Assembly (NCBI RefSeq): GCF_000764665.1
Contig: NZ_JRGM01000012.1
Location: 62,001 to 126,000, forward strand
Direction of reading: 5' to 3'
From: Aeromonas lacus
Lineage (GTDB): Bacteria > Pseudomonadota > Gammaproteobacteria > Enterobacterales > Aeromonadaceae
Length of the DNA stretch: 64,000 bases
Shown here: in pieces, positions 1 to 7,988 of the stretch
How the letters are laid out: each line of letters opens with the position of its first letter
Numbering within the stretch: the stretch's first letter is position 1
The notes under the pieces: generated by a model
The model's input: the letters and a program-made list of their open reading frames with translations, nothing else
What the model was told of the DNA's origin: nothing
Database searches by the model: none
Made by a program: the position numbers and the translations under genes

Positions 1-2
1 AG

Positions 3-119
3 GAGATTGAGCTGGACGGCTACCTGTTCAAGGTGATGCACGCCGACAAGCGCCGCCTGCAGCAGTTGCAGGTGAAGATCCCCGAGAACCACGCCGTGGC
101 GCAATCTGAACCCCAGTAA
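3..119 (+). CDS. corC: CorC-like magnesium/cobalt efflux protein, C-terminal fragment
   Basis: Only the last 38 codons lie in the window; the gene begins upstream. The readable tail contains FKVMHADKRR followed by LQVKIPE, which matches the end of the C-terminal CorC/HlyC transporter-associated domain as I remember it from CorC (YbeX). The family takes part in Mg2+/Co2+ homeostasis. Its position directly upstream of lnt is the usual order in enterobacteria and vibrios (ybeZ-ybeY-corC-lnt), which supports the call. A 12-bp perfect palindrome follows the stop. The fragment is short, so the identification rests on the motif plus context. Confidence 0.8.
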   Translation, partial: EIELDGYLFKVMHADKRRLQQLQVKIPENHAVAQSEPQ

Positions 120-137
120 GCCGCCTGAACGCATTGA

Positions 138-163
138 ACAACGCCCCGACCTCGGGGCGTTGT
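138..163 (+). terminator. Palindromic hairpin after corC
   Basis: A perfect 12-bp inverted repeat (ACAACGCCCCGA / TCGGGGCGTTGT) begins 18 bases after the corC stop. No T-run follows, so it may be a processing site or a weak terminator rather than a classic intrinsic terminator. lnt is downstream on the same strand. Confidence 0.45.
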
Positions 164-259
164 GCTATCTGGACGGCACGAGGCTCGCCGTTGGCAACCG
201 TACAGGGTAAGATACCGGCCATTCGACCCAGTTGCAGACCAAGACGAGCACCATCGCCC

Positions 260-1804
260 GTGAGATTATCTCCTGTTACTTCAAAAATTCTGTTAAGCCT
301 CAGTGCGTTGGCCTCTGGTGCCATCGCCGTGCTGGCCTTCTCCCCCTTCGGCTACTGGCCGCTGGTTATTCCTTCCCTGCTCGGCCTCTACGCCCTGCTG
401 GATAAGGCCAGTCCCAAACAGGCGGCCTGGCGCGGCTTTGGCTACGCCATGGGGCTGTTCTTGCCGGGTCTGTGGTGGATCCACGTCAGCATGACCGAGT
501 TTGGCGGCATCCCGCTGCCGGTCGCCTTCGTGCTGCTGGCCGGGCTCTCCGCCTATCTGGCGCTCTATCCGACGCTGGCCTGCTGGCTCTTTGCCCGCTT
601 CTTCAGCGGTCGTCACTGGAGCCGCTGGCTGCTCGCCTTCCCGGCGCTCTGGCTGCTGGCCGACTGGCTGCGCGGCTGGGTGATGACCGGCTTCCCCTGG
701 CTCTGGTTTGGCTACACCCAGATCGACGGCCCGCTCAAGGGATTTGCCCCCATTCTCGGGGTACAGGGCATCACCTTGGCACTGCTTTTTTCCGCCTCCG
801 CCATCTGGCTGGTGTGGAAATCCCGCTCCCCGCTCTGGCTGGCAGTGCCCGCCCTGCTGGCTGCCGGCGCTCACGGCCTGATGCAGCTCAACTGGGTAAC
901 CCGTGGCGAACCGGTCAAGGTGGCGCTGGTGCAAGGCAATATCGCCCAGTCCCTCAAGTGGGATCCGGAAGCGCTGGCCCCCACGGTACGCACCTATCAG
1001 GATTTGAGCCGCGACAATCAGGATGCCGACATCATCGTCTGGCCTGAATCGGCGATCCCTGCCCTCGAGAAGACCATGGGCCCTTATCTGGAGAATCTGG
1101 ACAAGGCGATGAAGGTGAACGAGACCGGCCTGCTGGCAGGGATCATCCACTACGACGAGGATAAGCAACGCTTCTACAACACCGTGCTCGGCATGGGGGT
1201 ACAGGATGCGGATGGCAAGGAGTCCTACTTCTACGGCCACCCCAACCGCTACAACAAGTACCACCTGCTGCCCATCGGCGAGTTCGTGCCGTTTGAAGAT
1301 CTGCTGCGCCCTATCGCCCCCTTCTTCAACCTGCCGATGTCCTCCTTCAGCCGGGGTGAGGAGGTGCAGCCCAACCTGATCGCCAAGGGGCTCAAGTTTG
1401 CCGCCGCCATCTGCTACGAGATCATCTTCCCGGAAGAGGTGCGCCGCAACGTCAACCCGGATACCGACTTCCTGCTGACCGTCTCCAACGATGCCTGGTT
1501 CGGCACCAGCATCGGCCCCTGGCAACACATGGAGATCGCCCGGATGCGCGCGCTGGAGCTGGCTCGTCCGCTGCTGCGCGACACCAACACCGGCATCACT
1601 ATCGTTACCGAGATCGATGGCAGCATCATCGGCCAGATCCCGCAGTTCGAAGCGGGTGTGCTGCGCAGCGAAGTGCGCCCGGCCCACGGTGCTACCCCCT
1701 ATATGCGCTTTGGCAACTGGCCCCTCTACGGTCTGACCGTCCTGCTGCTGGGTCTGGCACTGGCGCTGCGCCCCAAGGCGCACCCCTGGGCCCGCGAGCT
1801 TTGA
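260..1804 (+). CDS. lnt: Apolipoprotein N-acyltransferase Lnt
   Basis: Adds the third acyl chain to the N-terminal cysteine of apolipoproteins at the outer face of the inner membrane, the last step of lipoprotein maturation before Lol sorting. From GTG at 260 the product is 514 aa, close to the usual ~512. The frame is open to 134, but the homologous N-terminus (a hydrophobic helix ending in LAFSPFGYWP) begins just after this GTG. The N-terminal half is a run of membrane helices; the C-terminal half is a nitrilase-fold domain with the expected Glu (WPESAIP), Lys (YNKYHLLPIGEF) and Cys (AAICYE, about residue 385) triad. A strong terminator follows. The start codon is the only real uncertainty. 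Confidence 0.95.
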   Translation: MRLSPVTSKILLSLSALASGAIAVLAFSPFGYWPLVIPSLLGLYALLDKASPKQAAWRGFGYAMGLFLPGLWWIHVSMTEFGGIPLPVAFVLLAGLSAYLALYPTLACWLFARFFSGRHWSRWLLAFPALWLLADWLRGWVMTGFPWLWFGYTQIDGPLKGFAPILGVQGITLALLFSASAIWLVWKSRSPLWLAVPALLAAGAHGLMQLNWVTRGEPVKVALVQGNIAQSLKWDPEALAPTVRTYQDLSRDNQDADIIVWPESAIPALEKTMGPYLENLDKAMKVNETGLLAGIIHYDEDKQRFYNTVLGMGVQDADGKESYFYGHPNRYNKYHLLPIGEFVPFEDLLRPIAPFFNLPMSSFSRGEEVQPNLIAKGLKFAAAICYEIIFPEEVRRNVNPDTDFLLTVSNDAWFGTSIGPWQHMEIARMRALELARPLLRDTNTGITIVTEIDGSIIGQIPQFEAGVLRSEVRPAHGATPYMRFGNWPLYGLTVLLLGLALALRPKAHPWAREL

Positions 1805-1825
1805 GCCATCCGCTCTGAATAACAA

Positions 1826-1853
1826 AGGAGGCGCCCATAGGCGCCTCTTTTTT
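1826..1853 (+). terminator. Intrinsic terminator after lnt
   Basis: GAGGCGCC stem, four-base loop, GGCGCCTC, then six T residues. It ends just before the stop of the minus-strand NqrE-like gene. Confidence 0.9.
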
Positions 1854-1864
1854 GTCTTGCAGCG

Positions 1865-2464
1865 TCAAAACGACATGCCGGAAAAGGACATAAAGCCGAG
1901 CGACATCAGCCCGGCCACGATGAAGGTGATGCCAATCCCCCGCAAGCCCTCCGGCACATCCGAATACTTCATCTTCTGCCGCAATCCGGCGATGGCGACG
2001 ATGGCCAGCAACCAGCCAAGCCCGGAGCCCGCGCCATACACCACCGACTCGATGAAGTCGTAGTCCCGCTGCGCCATAAACATCACCCCGCCGAAGATGG
2101 CGCAGTGCACCGTCAACAGCGGCAGATAGATGCCAAGGGCGTGATAGAGCGCCGGAAAGTGCTTGTCGAGCACCATCTCCATCACCTGCACCAGCGCCGC
2201 CAGCACCCCGACATAGACGATGAAATCGAGAAAGCTCAGATCAAACTCCCCGAAAAAGGTGCTCCCGGGGCGCAGGATATGGCGGTAGATGAGATTGCTC
2301 AGGGGGGTGGCAATCACCATCACCACCAACACCGTCATGCCAAGGCCAAAGGCGGTGTTGATGTTCTTGGATACGGCCAGAAAAGTGCACATGCCAAGAA
2401 AGAAGGCGAGTGCCAAATTTTCCACAAAAATCGATTGGATAAAGAGGTTTACGTAATATTCCAT
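1865..2464 (-). CDS. Orphan NqrE-like (NqrDE/RnfAE family) membrane subunit
   Basis: A 199-aa integral membrane protein matching NqrE, a subunit of the Na+-translocating NADH:quinone reductase, along its whole length. Recognisable blocks are [64 protein letters not shown]-like [16 protein letters not shown] and LGFMSFSG. Cys26 and Cys121 sit where NqrE carries the cysteines that ligate its intramembrane iron centre, so redox function is probably kept. It is not in an nqrABCDEF operon: its only same-strand neighbour is a small unknown membrane protein upstream. In a typical Nqr-containing genome this would be an extra paralogue, but I cannot see the rest of the genome. Family assignment is firm; the role is unknown. 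Confidence 0.88.
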   Translation of the reverse strand: MEYYVNLFIQSIFVENLALAFFLGMCTFLAVSKNINTAFGLGMTVLVVMVIATPLSNLIYRHILRPGSTFFGEFDLSFLDFIVYVGVLAALVQVMEMVLDKHFPALYHALGIYLPLLTVHCAIFGGVMFMAQRDYDFIESVVYGAGSGLGWLLAIVAIAGLRQKMKYSDVPEGLRGIGITFIVAGLMSLGFMSFSGMSF

Positions 2465-2617
2465 CGGATCTGCTCACAGGTATGCGGGATAGACCCCTCT
2501 TTGTGCTCGCCAGCTGACAGGCACGAAACAAGGGGGCAACAGGGCCCTTAACCGAAAAGCAGAATCTGCCGGAATCGAGTCAGTCAGCCAGAGCAGAGAC
2601 CGCAACCGGACGGGCGC

Positions 2618-3028
2618 TTAGCAAGCAGCCGCGGCCGAGTCGCTGTGGCAGAAACGATATTGCAGGTGGTGGCAAAGCAGCAGCCGTCGGTGCAGATAAC
2701 CGAAATAGCCGGACAACTGCCTGACATAGACGAGCGGAAGGAAAAACAGCAGGCCGCAGAGCAGGCCCAGGATCTCGTGCTGGAACCAGGCCAGCACCAT
2801 CTGGTAGAGCTCAGGATGAGGGGCACCATCCAGTCGCCGCCCCTGCTCGAAGCCAAGCCGCCACTGGGTTGCGGGCGGCAAGCTGACACTGTTGGCCAAG
2901 CCCTGATCGGAGGGTTCATGCAGTTGCAGGGCAACCCTCTGCCCAACGGTCTCCTGACGGGGAGCTGCAACAACCTCTGCCGCAGCAGAGGCGGCAAGCC
3001 ACAAGAGGCAGGCAATGGCGAGGGCCAT
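2618..3028 (-). CDS. Small membrane protein of unknown function upstream of NqrE-like gene
   Basis: I do not recognise this protein. From the ATG at 3028 it is 136 aa: a hydrophobic signal-like N-terminus (MALAIACLLWLAASAAAEV), a polar segment of about 60 residues, a strong membrane segment (ILGLLCGLLFFLPLVYV), and a basic, Cys/His-rich tail ending in AAAAC. The frame is open to a GTG at 3112, but that GTG overlaps a good -10 box, so a start at 3061 (TTG) or 3028 fits better. It lies 153 bp upstream of the NqrE-like gene on the same strand with no obvious terminator between, so the two may be co-transcribed. Confidence is for being a real gene. Confidence 0.55.
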   Translation of the reverse strand: MALAIACLLWLAASAAAEVVAAPRQETVGQRVALQLHEPSDQGLANSVSLPPATQWRLGFEQGRRLDGAPHPELYQMVLAWFQHEILGLLCGLLFFLPLVYVRQLSGYFGYLHRRLLLCHHLQYRFCHSDSAAAAC

Positions 3029-3102
3029 CGCCCGGGTCGAGAGTCGGCCAAAGAGCGGCAAGGGATCAGTCCCGTTCAGAAGAGAGAATATAAAACAGTG
3101 CG

Positions 3103-3131
3103 AATATATCACGATTCATCTCTTTATTGAA
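3103..3131 (-). promoter_or_regulatory. Sigma-70-type promoter for the unknown gene / NqrE-like pair
   Basis: Read on the minus strand: TTCAAT, a 17-base spacer, then TATATT, with an extended TGA immediately before the -10. It points into the small membrane-protein gene and argues that translation starts downstream of position 3103. Confidence 0.5.
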
Positions 3132-3235
3132 TTTTTCACCATGCCAAGCGGTAACTTGCGATACTTAAAATCACCCCTCTCATGAAACCAGCAATTAAAA
3201 ACTGTCATCCAGAGTGGCTCTGCACCAACCGGGCA

Positions 3236-3264
3236 AAACAAAACGGCCACCCGAAGGTGGCCGT
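3236..3264 (-). terminator. Intrinsic terminator after recJ
   Basis: On the minus strand GGCCACC, TTCG loop, GGTGGCC, then a T-rich run. It lies 27 bases past the recJ stop. Confidence 0.85.
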
Positions 3265-3290
3265 CATCCGCAACAAGACAGCGCTGAAGA

Positions 3291-5024
3291 TTAGAGACCG
3301 GCGGCCTCCAGATGCTCCACCAGCAGTTGCACGCTGCGGTTGCCGCGCCACTCGTTGACGTCGAGCCGGTAGACCAGACGTACCCGCTTTACCGAGGCAT
3401 CGGGCCAGCGCTTGAGATCAACGCCGAAGGCGATGGCATCGACCGCATGGCCAGAATCGGTAGTCAGTATCATCTTGAGGTGTTTCTCCCCCACCAGCCG
3501 CTGCTGTACCAGCACGAATTCGCCGTCGAACAGTGGTTCGGGGAAGGCCTGACCCCAGGGGCCGGAGGCGCGGATAAGCTCCGCCAGCTCGATATTGAGC
3601 TCGTCCGGCAAGAGCTCACCATCGGTGAGCAGCACCCCGGTCAAGAGCTCCGGCGTCACCAGCTCGCAGATGACCTCCTCGAAAGCCCGACCGAACGCCT
3701 CGATATTGGCCTTGGGCAGAGTCAACCCCGCTGCCATGGCGTGACCGCCAAACTTGCCCATCAGCCCCGGATGGCGGGTGTCGAGCAGTTCCAGCGCATC
3801 GCGCAGATGCACCCCCGGGATAGAGCGGCCAGAGCCCTTGAGTTCGGTCTCGCTGCTCTCGGCAAAGGCGATGACCGGACGGTAGTACTTCTCCTTCACC
3901 TTGGAGGCCACCAGCCCTACCACCCCCTGATGCCACTCGTTGCGGTGCAGCACGATGCCGGATGGGACCTCACCATCGCGAAACCGGATCTGCTCCAGGG
4001 TGGCAAGCGCCTCCTGCTGCATCCCCTGCTCGATCTCCTTGCGCTCCTGATTGAGGCTATCCATCTCGGAGGCGAGCTGGCGCGCCAGATTGAGGTCATC
4101 ACAGAGCAGGCAGGCGACCCCGAGGGACATGTCATCAAGGCGACCTACAGCGTTGAGGCGTGGCCCCAGCGCGAAGCCGAGATCGGCGGCGGTAAGGCGT
4201 CGGCCATCGCGGCCGGAGACATCCACCAGCGCCTGAATGCCGGGGCGGCAGCGACCGGCCCGGATCCGCTGCAAACCCTGATGCACCAGAATGCGGTTGT
4301 TGCCGTCGAGCGCCACCACGTCTGCCACCGTGCCGAGGGCCACCAGATCGAGGTAATCCGCCACATTGGGGGCCACGATGCCGAGCCGCTCATACCAGCC
4401 GGACTGCTTGAGGTGAGTGTTGAGCGCCGCCATCAGGTAGAAGGCGACCCCGACACCGGCAAGCGACTTGGAGGGGAAGTCACAACCATGCTGATTGGGA
4501 TTGACGATGGCATCGGCGTCAGGCAACTCCTGACCCGGCAAATGGTGATCGGTAACCAGTACCTGCATGCCGGCCGCCTTGGCCGCCGCCACTCCGGCAA
4601 TGCTGGAGATGCCGTTATCCACCGTGATCAGGAACTCGGCACCGCGGGCTACCGCCAGCTCGACGATCTCGGGGGTAAGGCCATACCCGAACTCGAAGCG
4701 GTTGGGCACCAGAAAATCGATGTGGCGGCCGCCCATGGCGCGCAGGGCCAGCACGCACAGCGCCGAGCTGGTGGCGCCATCGCAGTCGAAGTCACCGACG
4801 ATGAGGATCCGTTTCTGGGCGGCCAGCGCATCGGCCAGCAGCGGCACCGCCTGCTCCATGCCATAGAGGCGCTGGGGTGGCAGCAGCGAGCTGGCGCTGC
4901 GCTCCAGCAGGACGGGATCATCTACGCCACGGCTAGCGAAGATTTGGCGAAGCAGCGGATGCAGGTTGGCGGGCAGATGGGAATCATCAACTCGCGGACG
5001 ACGACGAATGTGCAGAGGCATCAA
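3291..5024 (-). CDS. recJ: Single-stranded-DNA-specific 5'-3' exonuclease RecJ
   Basis: DHH-family exonuclease that resects 5' ends in RecF-pathway recombination, mismatch repair and base excision repair. The 577-aa length is normal. Visible motifs: GDFDCDG (Asp78, Asp80, Asp82) for metal binding, TVDNGIS, VTDHH (Asp159-His161) and, later, the GKFGGHAMAAG motif of the DHHA1 domain, followed by the C-terminal OB-like domain. The start codons (two ATG in tandem) lie inside the 3' end of the DsbC-like gene, a 37-base overlap, so the two are probably co-transcribed as dsbC-recJ is in E. coli. Unlike E. coli, prfB-lysS does not follow but sits 32 kb away. Confidence 0.96.
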   Translation of the reverse strand: MMPLHIRRRPRVDDSHLPANLHPLLRQIFASRGVDDPVLLERSASSLLPPQRLYGMEQAVPLLADALAAQKRILIVGDFDCDGATSSALCVLALRAMGGRHIDFLVPNRFEFGYGLTPEIVELAVARGAEFLITVDNGISSIAGVAAAKAAGMQVLVTDHHLPGQELPDADAIVNPNQHGCDFPSKSLAGVGVAFYLMAALNTHLKQSGWYERLGIVAPNVADYLDLVALGTVADVVALDGNNRILVHQGLQRIRAGRCRPGIQALVDVSGRDGRRLTAADLGFALGPRLNAVGRLDDMSLGVACLLCDDLNLARQLASEMDSLNQERKEIEQGMQQEALATLEQIRFRDGEVPSGIVLHRNEWHQGVVGLVASKVKEKYYRPVIAFAESSETELKGSGRSIPGVHLRDALELLDTRHPGLMGKFGGHAMAAGLTLPKANIEAFGRAFEEVICELVTPELLTGVLLTDGELLPDELNIELAELIRASGPWGQAFPEPLFDGEFVLVQQRLVGEKHLKMILTTDSGHAVDAIAFGVDLKRWPDASVKRVRLVYRLDVNEWRGNRSVQLLVEHLEAAGL

Positions 5025-5703
5025 AATTATCCAGTATCTTGAGCAGTTGTTCAGGGCTCTGGTAACCCCGCACCAGATCTCCTTCAGAGGAGATCCAGGC
5101 CGGCAGTACCTTTACCCCCAACCATTGGCTCAGGCCAATATTTTGGATAAGGGTCTCACTACATTCCTTTTGAGGCAAATAAGCTTTGAAGGGCGAATTT
5201 TGCAGCAGGGGATCGTTGCACCAGTCGGTGGCTCGCTCGGCATGGTCAATGACCGGATAGATCGCGATGCTCACCCCGGATGCCTGCAGATGTTGCAGAG
5301 TACCGGATAGCTGACGCCGTGCCGCATCCTTCTCGCCAAGAAACAACGCGACCCGATGACGCTCATCCCGGGCCTTGAGCACAATGGGAGCATGGGCTGC
5401 CTGCGCCAATCCCAGTCGACGCTGAGTGCGCATGCCGGAGATGGTCAGGTTCTTCATGTCCCGGGTCATGTCCAGCATGACCCCCTGTACCAGATAATCC
5501 CCTTTGGCATCGCTATAGAGCACCCCCTTGGAGGTGCCCAGCATATACAGGCCCGCAATAGGCGTCTGATCAACCGTATATACGGATATCCCCAGCCTGG
5601 TGGATATGGCTGTTTTCAAGGCCTGGGGATCCATCCCCGCTTTGGCAGTAAATGTGCACAAAAGCATCATTCCCAGTAGTAAATACTTCACTCTTTTACT
5701 CAC
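4987..5703 (-). CDS. DsbC-like periplasmic protein lacking the CXXC active site
   Basis: Predicted secreted protein (signal SKRVKYLLLGMMLLCTFTAKA) with the two-domain layout of the disulfide isomerase DsbC: an N-terminal dimerisation-type domain (GVLYSDAKGDYLVQG matches the GVLY...IIQG stretch) and a thioredoxin-like domain. Where DsbC has FTDITCGYCHK this protein reads FLGEKDAARRQ, so both active-site cysteines are absent. The second, structural cysteine pair is kept (DWCNDP and KECSE), as are the cis-Pro equivalent (KVLPAW) and the GYQSPEQ end. It sits directly upstream of and overlaps recJ, the syntenic place of dsbC, so it is probably the dsbC orthologue turned non-redox. The start could also be GTG 5742 or 5691. 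Chaperone or regulatory function is speculation. Confidence 0.82.
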   Translation of the reverse strand: MSKRVKYLLLGMMLLCTFTAKAGMDPQALKTAISTRLGISVYTVDQTPIAGLYMLGTSKGVLYSDAKGDYLVQGVMLDMTRDMKNLTISGMRTQRRLGLAQAAHAPIVLKARDERHRVALFLGEKDAARRQLSGTLQHLQASGVSIAIYPVIDHAERATDWCNDPLLQNSPFKAYLPQKECSETLIQNIGLSQWLGVKVLPAWISSEGDLVRGYQSPEQLLKILDNFDASAHSSSSAS

Positions 5704-5751
5704 GTGGCATGAATGAATGGACTCAACAAAGTACAGCAGCACAGTTCAGCA

Positions 5752-5791
5752 TTCAACCTGCTATTTATCGAAAAATTAATATCAGGTTGAA
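5752..5791. repeat. 9-bp inverted repeat between dsbC-like gene and mscL
   Basis: TTCAACCTG at 5752-5760 and CAGGTTGAA at 5783-5791, a perfect inverted repeat with an AT-rich 22-base spacer, in the divergent promoter region. It could be an operator or a hairpin; no regulator is assigned. Confidence 0.5.
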
Positions 5792-5847
5792 CCAAAAAAT
5801 CACGCCCCCCTGATTGCCAAGCAGAGCCAACCTCAGCAAGCTAGTCA

Positions 5848-5886
5848 GGGAGAACAGGTAGCATGTGCTCTTGCTACCCTGCTCCC
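5848..5886 (+). promoter_or_regulatory. Long imperfect hairpin upstream of mscL
   Basis: GGGAGAACAGGTAGCA pairs with TGCTACCCTGCTCCC across an eight-base loop, with one bulge and one mismatch. It ends 66 bases before the mscL start. It has no T-run, so it is more likely a structured leader or operator than a terminator. Confidence 0.45.
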
Positions 5887-5952
5887 GATAGCGGATCGCC
5901 GCCAGAACAAGGCCCGACCGTTACGCTAGCGTGCTTAATTTCGGAGGAAAGA

Positions 5953-6363
5953 ATGAGTCTGATACAAGAGTTCAAGGCCTTTGCATCCAGAGGCAACGTG
6001 ATCGATATGGCGGTCGGTATCATTATTGGTGCCGCCTTTGGCAAGATTGTCTCCTCCTTCGTCGGTGACGTGATCATGCCGCCTATCGGCCTGATCTTGG
6101 GCGGCGTGGACTTCAGCGACCTGGCAGTCACCCTGAAGGCTGCCGAAGGCAGCGCTCCTGCCGTGGTCATTGCCTACGGCAAGTTCATCCAGACCATCAT
6201 CGATTTTCTGATCATCTCCTTCGCCATCTTTATGGGGCTGAAGGCCATCAATACCTTGAAGAAAAAGCAGGAAGAGGAGGCAGCCGCCCCTGCAGCACCG
6301 ACCAAGGATCAGGAACTGCTGACCGAGATCCGCGACCTGCTGAAAGCCCAACAGGAGCGTTAA
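5953..6363 (+). CDS. mscL: Large-conductance mechanosensitive channel MscL
   Basis: Homopentameric inner-membrane safety valve that opens at high membrane tension during hypo-osmotic shock. The 136-aa product starts at the ATG preceded by GGAGGAAAG. It shows the N-terminal amphipathic helix ([21 protein letters not shown]), the pore-lining first helix ([22 protein letters not shown]), the periplasmic loop, the second helix ([16 protein letters not shown]) and the charged C-terminal bundle ending [13 protein letters not shown]. Family and length are unambiguous. It is divergent from the dsbC-like gene and has its own leader with inverted repeats. In E. coli mscL is elsewhere, so the recJ region is rearranged here. 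Confidence 0.97.
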   Translation: MSLIQEFKAFASRGNVIDMAVGIIIGAAFGKIVSSFVGDVIMPPIGLILGGVDFSDLAVTLKAAEGSAPAVVIAYGKFIQTIIDFLIISFAIFMGLKAINTLKKKQEEEAAAPAAPTKDQELLTEIRDLLKAQQER

Positions 6364-6452
6364 GCCGACTTCCCGGACTGGTGTGTATATGTGTCACGAT
6401 GCCCGTAGGCTATGGTTACATGGCATCAATGTATTCTATGGGCATCGTGACT

Positions 6453-7988
6453 ATGCAAACTTCCTCTGCTACAAACTCCAATCACAGTTTTATTCTCCGC
6501 TATCTTTTGCTGCTAGCCCTACCACTGGTTTTGACCACATTGGGTAGTGCGTATCTTTTTTCTGTTATGCAGAAGAATACCTTGCTGAATACCGCCAGAT
6601 TTTTTAACGATAGTACTGCGCAGCAATGGGATAACTCGCTCTCTTCAGTTGAACGACAAATAAATATCATCATTGCCGACATCAGTGAAAATAATGGAGA
6701 TCTTCCACCGGAATTAAAACAACGTTATCGCGACATTTGGCAATACCTTCTTTACCCTGATGGTCCAATAAAAACCGTGTACTACATGCTCCAGGATAAT
6801 AAGCATATCAATTTCTCTCTTCATCCAACCCCGATAGAGTTCAAAGAATCGGAACGTCCATGGTACCGCAATGCTATTGAGCATCCCGGCACCAATATCT
6901 GGAGCTCCCCTTACATTGATGTAATTGAAAAAACACCGGTCGTCACCCTTTCCCATGCTGTTTTTAATAACCAGAGGGAATTTCTTGGCGTGATTGGCAT
7001 AGACCTGAACTTGAAAGTTTTTTCAGCACGTATAGGCCGTATACTGGAGAGCAGTAATCAAGTTGCCTATATGCTTTTTGACCGGGACAGCAAGATGATT
7101 GTGGCTCATAGCGACCCACTGAAAAACGGCAGTCTACTTGATCAACCATGGATTTATAAATTAAAAGGCAGGAACGGCACCTTAATGAGCGAAAATGGTG
7201 ATCTCATTTCATATCATGCCCTTCACAATAATCCTTCGTGGCTAGTTATTACTGTTTTTCCTTTCAAGAGCAATATACTGATCGGTGAAATGCTGCCTAC
7301 CATATTTATCACTCTGGTATTGTCACTATCGATGTTCACGCTGGTTGCCATTATTTTCAGACAACGTCTGGAACATACCATCAGCACGTTGGTACAAGTT
7401 GTTAGACAATTGCGTATAACCCCACCGGGGCAACAGATTATTATCCCCAAGCTGGCTGGCATAGAGGAGCTGGAGGATGAAATTGTGATGATTTCAGACA
7501 AAATGCAGGCGGAAACAGAAAAATCGCTGCGTGATGCATTAACCGGCTTGTACAACCGCCGTCATTTGGAAGAGACGCTCGCCACTCTGCATAAAGAAAA
7601 TAGCCAATATATATTGGCAATTATCGACATTGATAACTTCAAGAAAATAAATGATACCTATGGCCATCCTATCGGCGATGCCGTTTTGAAGCGCACTGCT
7701 CAGCTAGGTTGCCAATTGCTGGAGGAACAAGCAACCCTGTGCCGCTTTGGGGGGGAAGAGCTGGTCGCCATTTTCGAAAAGACGGATATTGCCAGCGCGC
7801 AGCAGTTGATGGAGCTGTGGCGTGCCAGCATGGGGCAACAGGATTGGCGGGAAAAGGGATTAAGCGTCTCCTTTAGCGGTGGCATTACCGAATCCCAGAA
7901 TGATGCACCAGATAGTGTGATGGCTCGCGCCGATGCAGCCCTCTATCAGGCTAAACAAGCGGGCAAGAATCGCCTGCAACGGGCTTAA
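6453..7988 (+). CDS. Membrane sensor diguanylate cyclase (Cache-GGDEF)
   Basis: Predicted to make cyclic di-GMP in response to a periplasmic signal. From ATG 6453 (511 aa) it has one membrane helix (FILRYLLLLALPLVLTTLGSAY), a periplasmic dCache-type sensor of ~260 residues (ERPWYRNAIEHPG and GVIGIDLNL are typical Cache blocks), a second helix near residue 300, and a C-terminal GGDEF domain with DALTGLYNRR, IDIDNFKKINDTYGH and an intact active-site loop RFGGEEL (GGEEL variant, normally active). No RxxD inhibitory site stands out. In-frame ATGs at 6381 and 6438 are alternatives; none has a strong ribosome site. The gene is visibly AT-richer than its neighbours (25 of 60 bases are G/C at 6601-6660) and may be acquired. 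Its stop overlaps the convergent xerD stop by four bases. Confidence 0.9.
   Translation: MQTSSATNSNHSFILRYLLLLALPLVLTTLGSAYLFSVMQKNTLLNTARFFNDSTAQQWDNSLSSVERQINIIIADISENNGDLPPELKQRYRDIWQYLLYPDGPIKTVYYMLQDNKHINFSLHPTPIEFKESERPWYRNAIEHPGTNIWSSPYIDVIEKTPVVTLSHAVFNNQREFLGVIGIDLNLKVFSARIGRILESSNQVAYMLFDRDSKMIVAHSDPLKNGSLLDQPWIYKLKGRNGTLMSENGDLISYHALHNNPSWLVITVFPFKSNILIGEMLPTIFITLVLSLSMFTLVAIIFRQRLEHTISTLVQVVRQLRITPPGQQIIIPKLAGIEELEDEIVMISDKMQAETEKSLRDALTGLYNRRHLEETLATLHKENSQYILAIIDIDNFKKINDTYGHPIGDAVLKRTAQLGCQLLEEQATLCRFGGEELVAIFEKTDIASAQQLMELWRASMGQQDWREKGLSVSFSGGITESQNDAPDSVMARADAALYQAKQAGKNRLQRA

Noticed and set aside
293-1825. 510-codon minus-strand open frame
   Set aside because: Antisense to lnt, His/Gln-rich, no recognisable domain. 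Long antisense frames are common in GC-rich genes.
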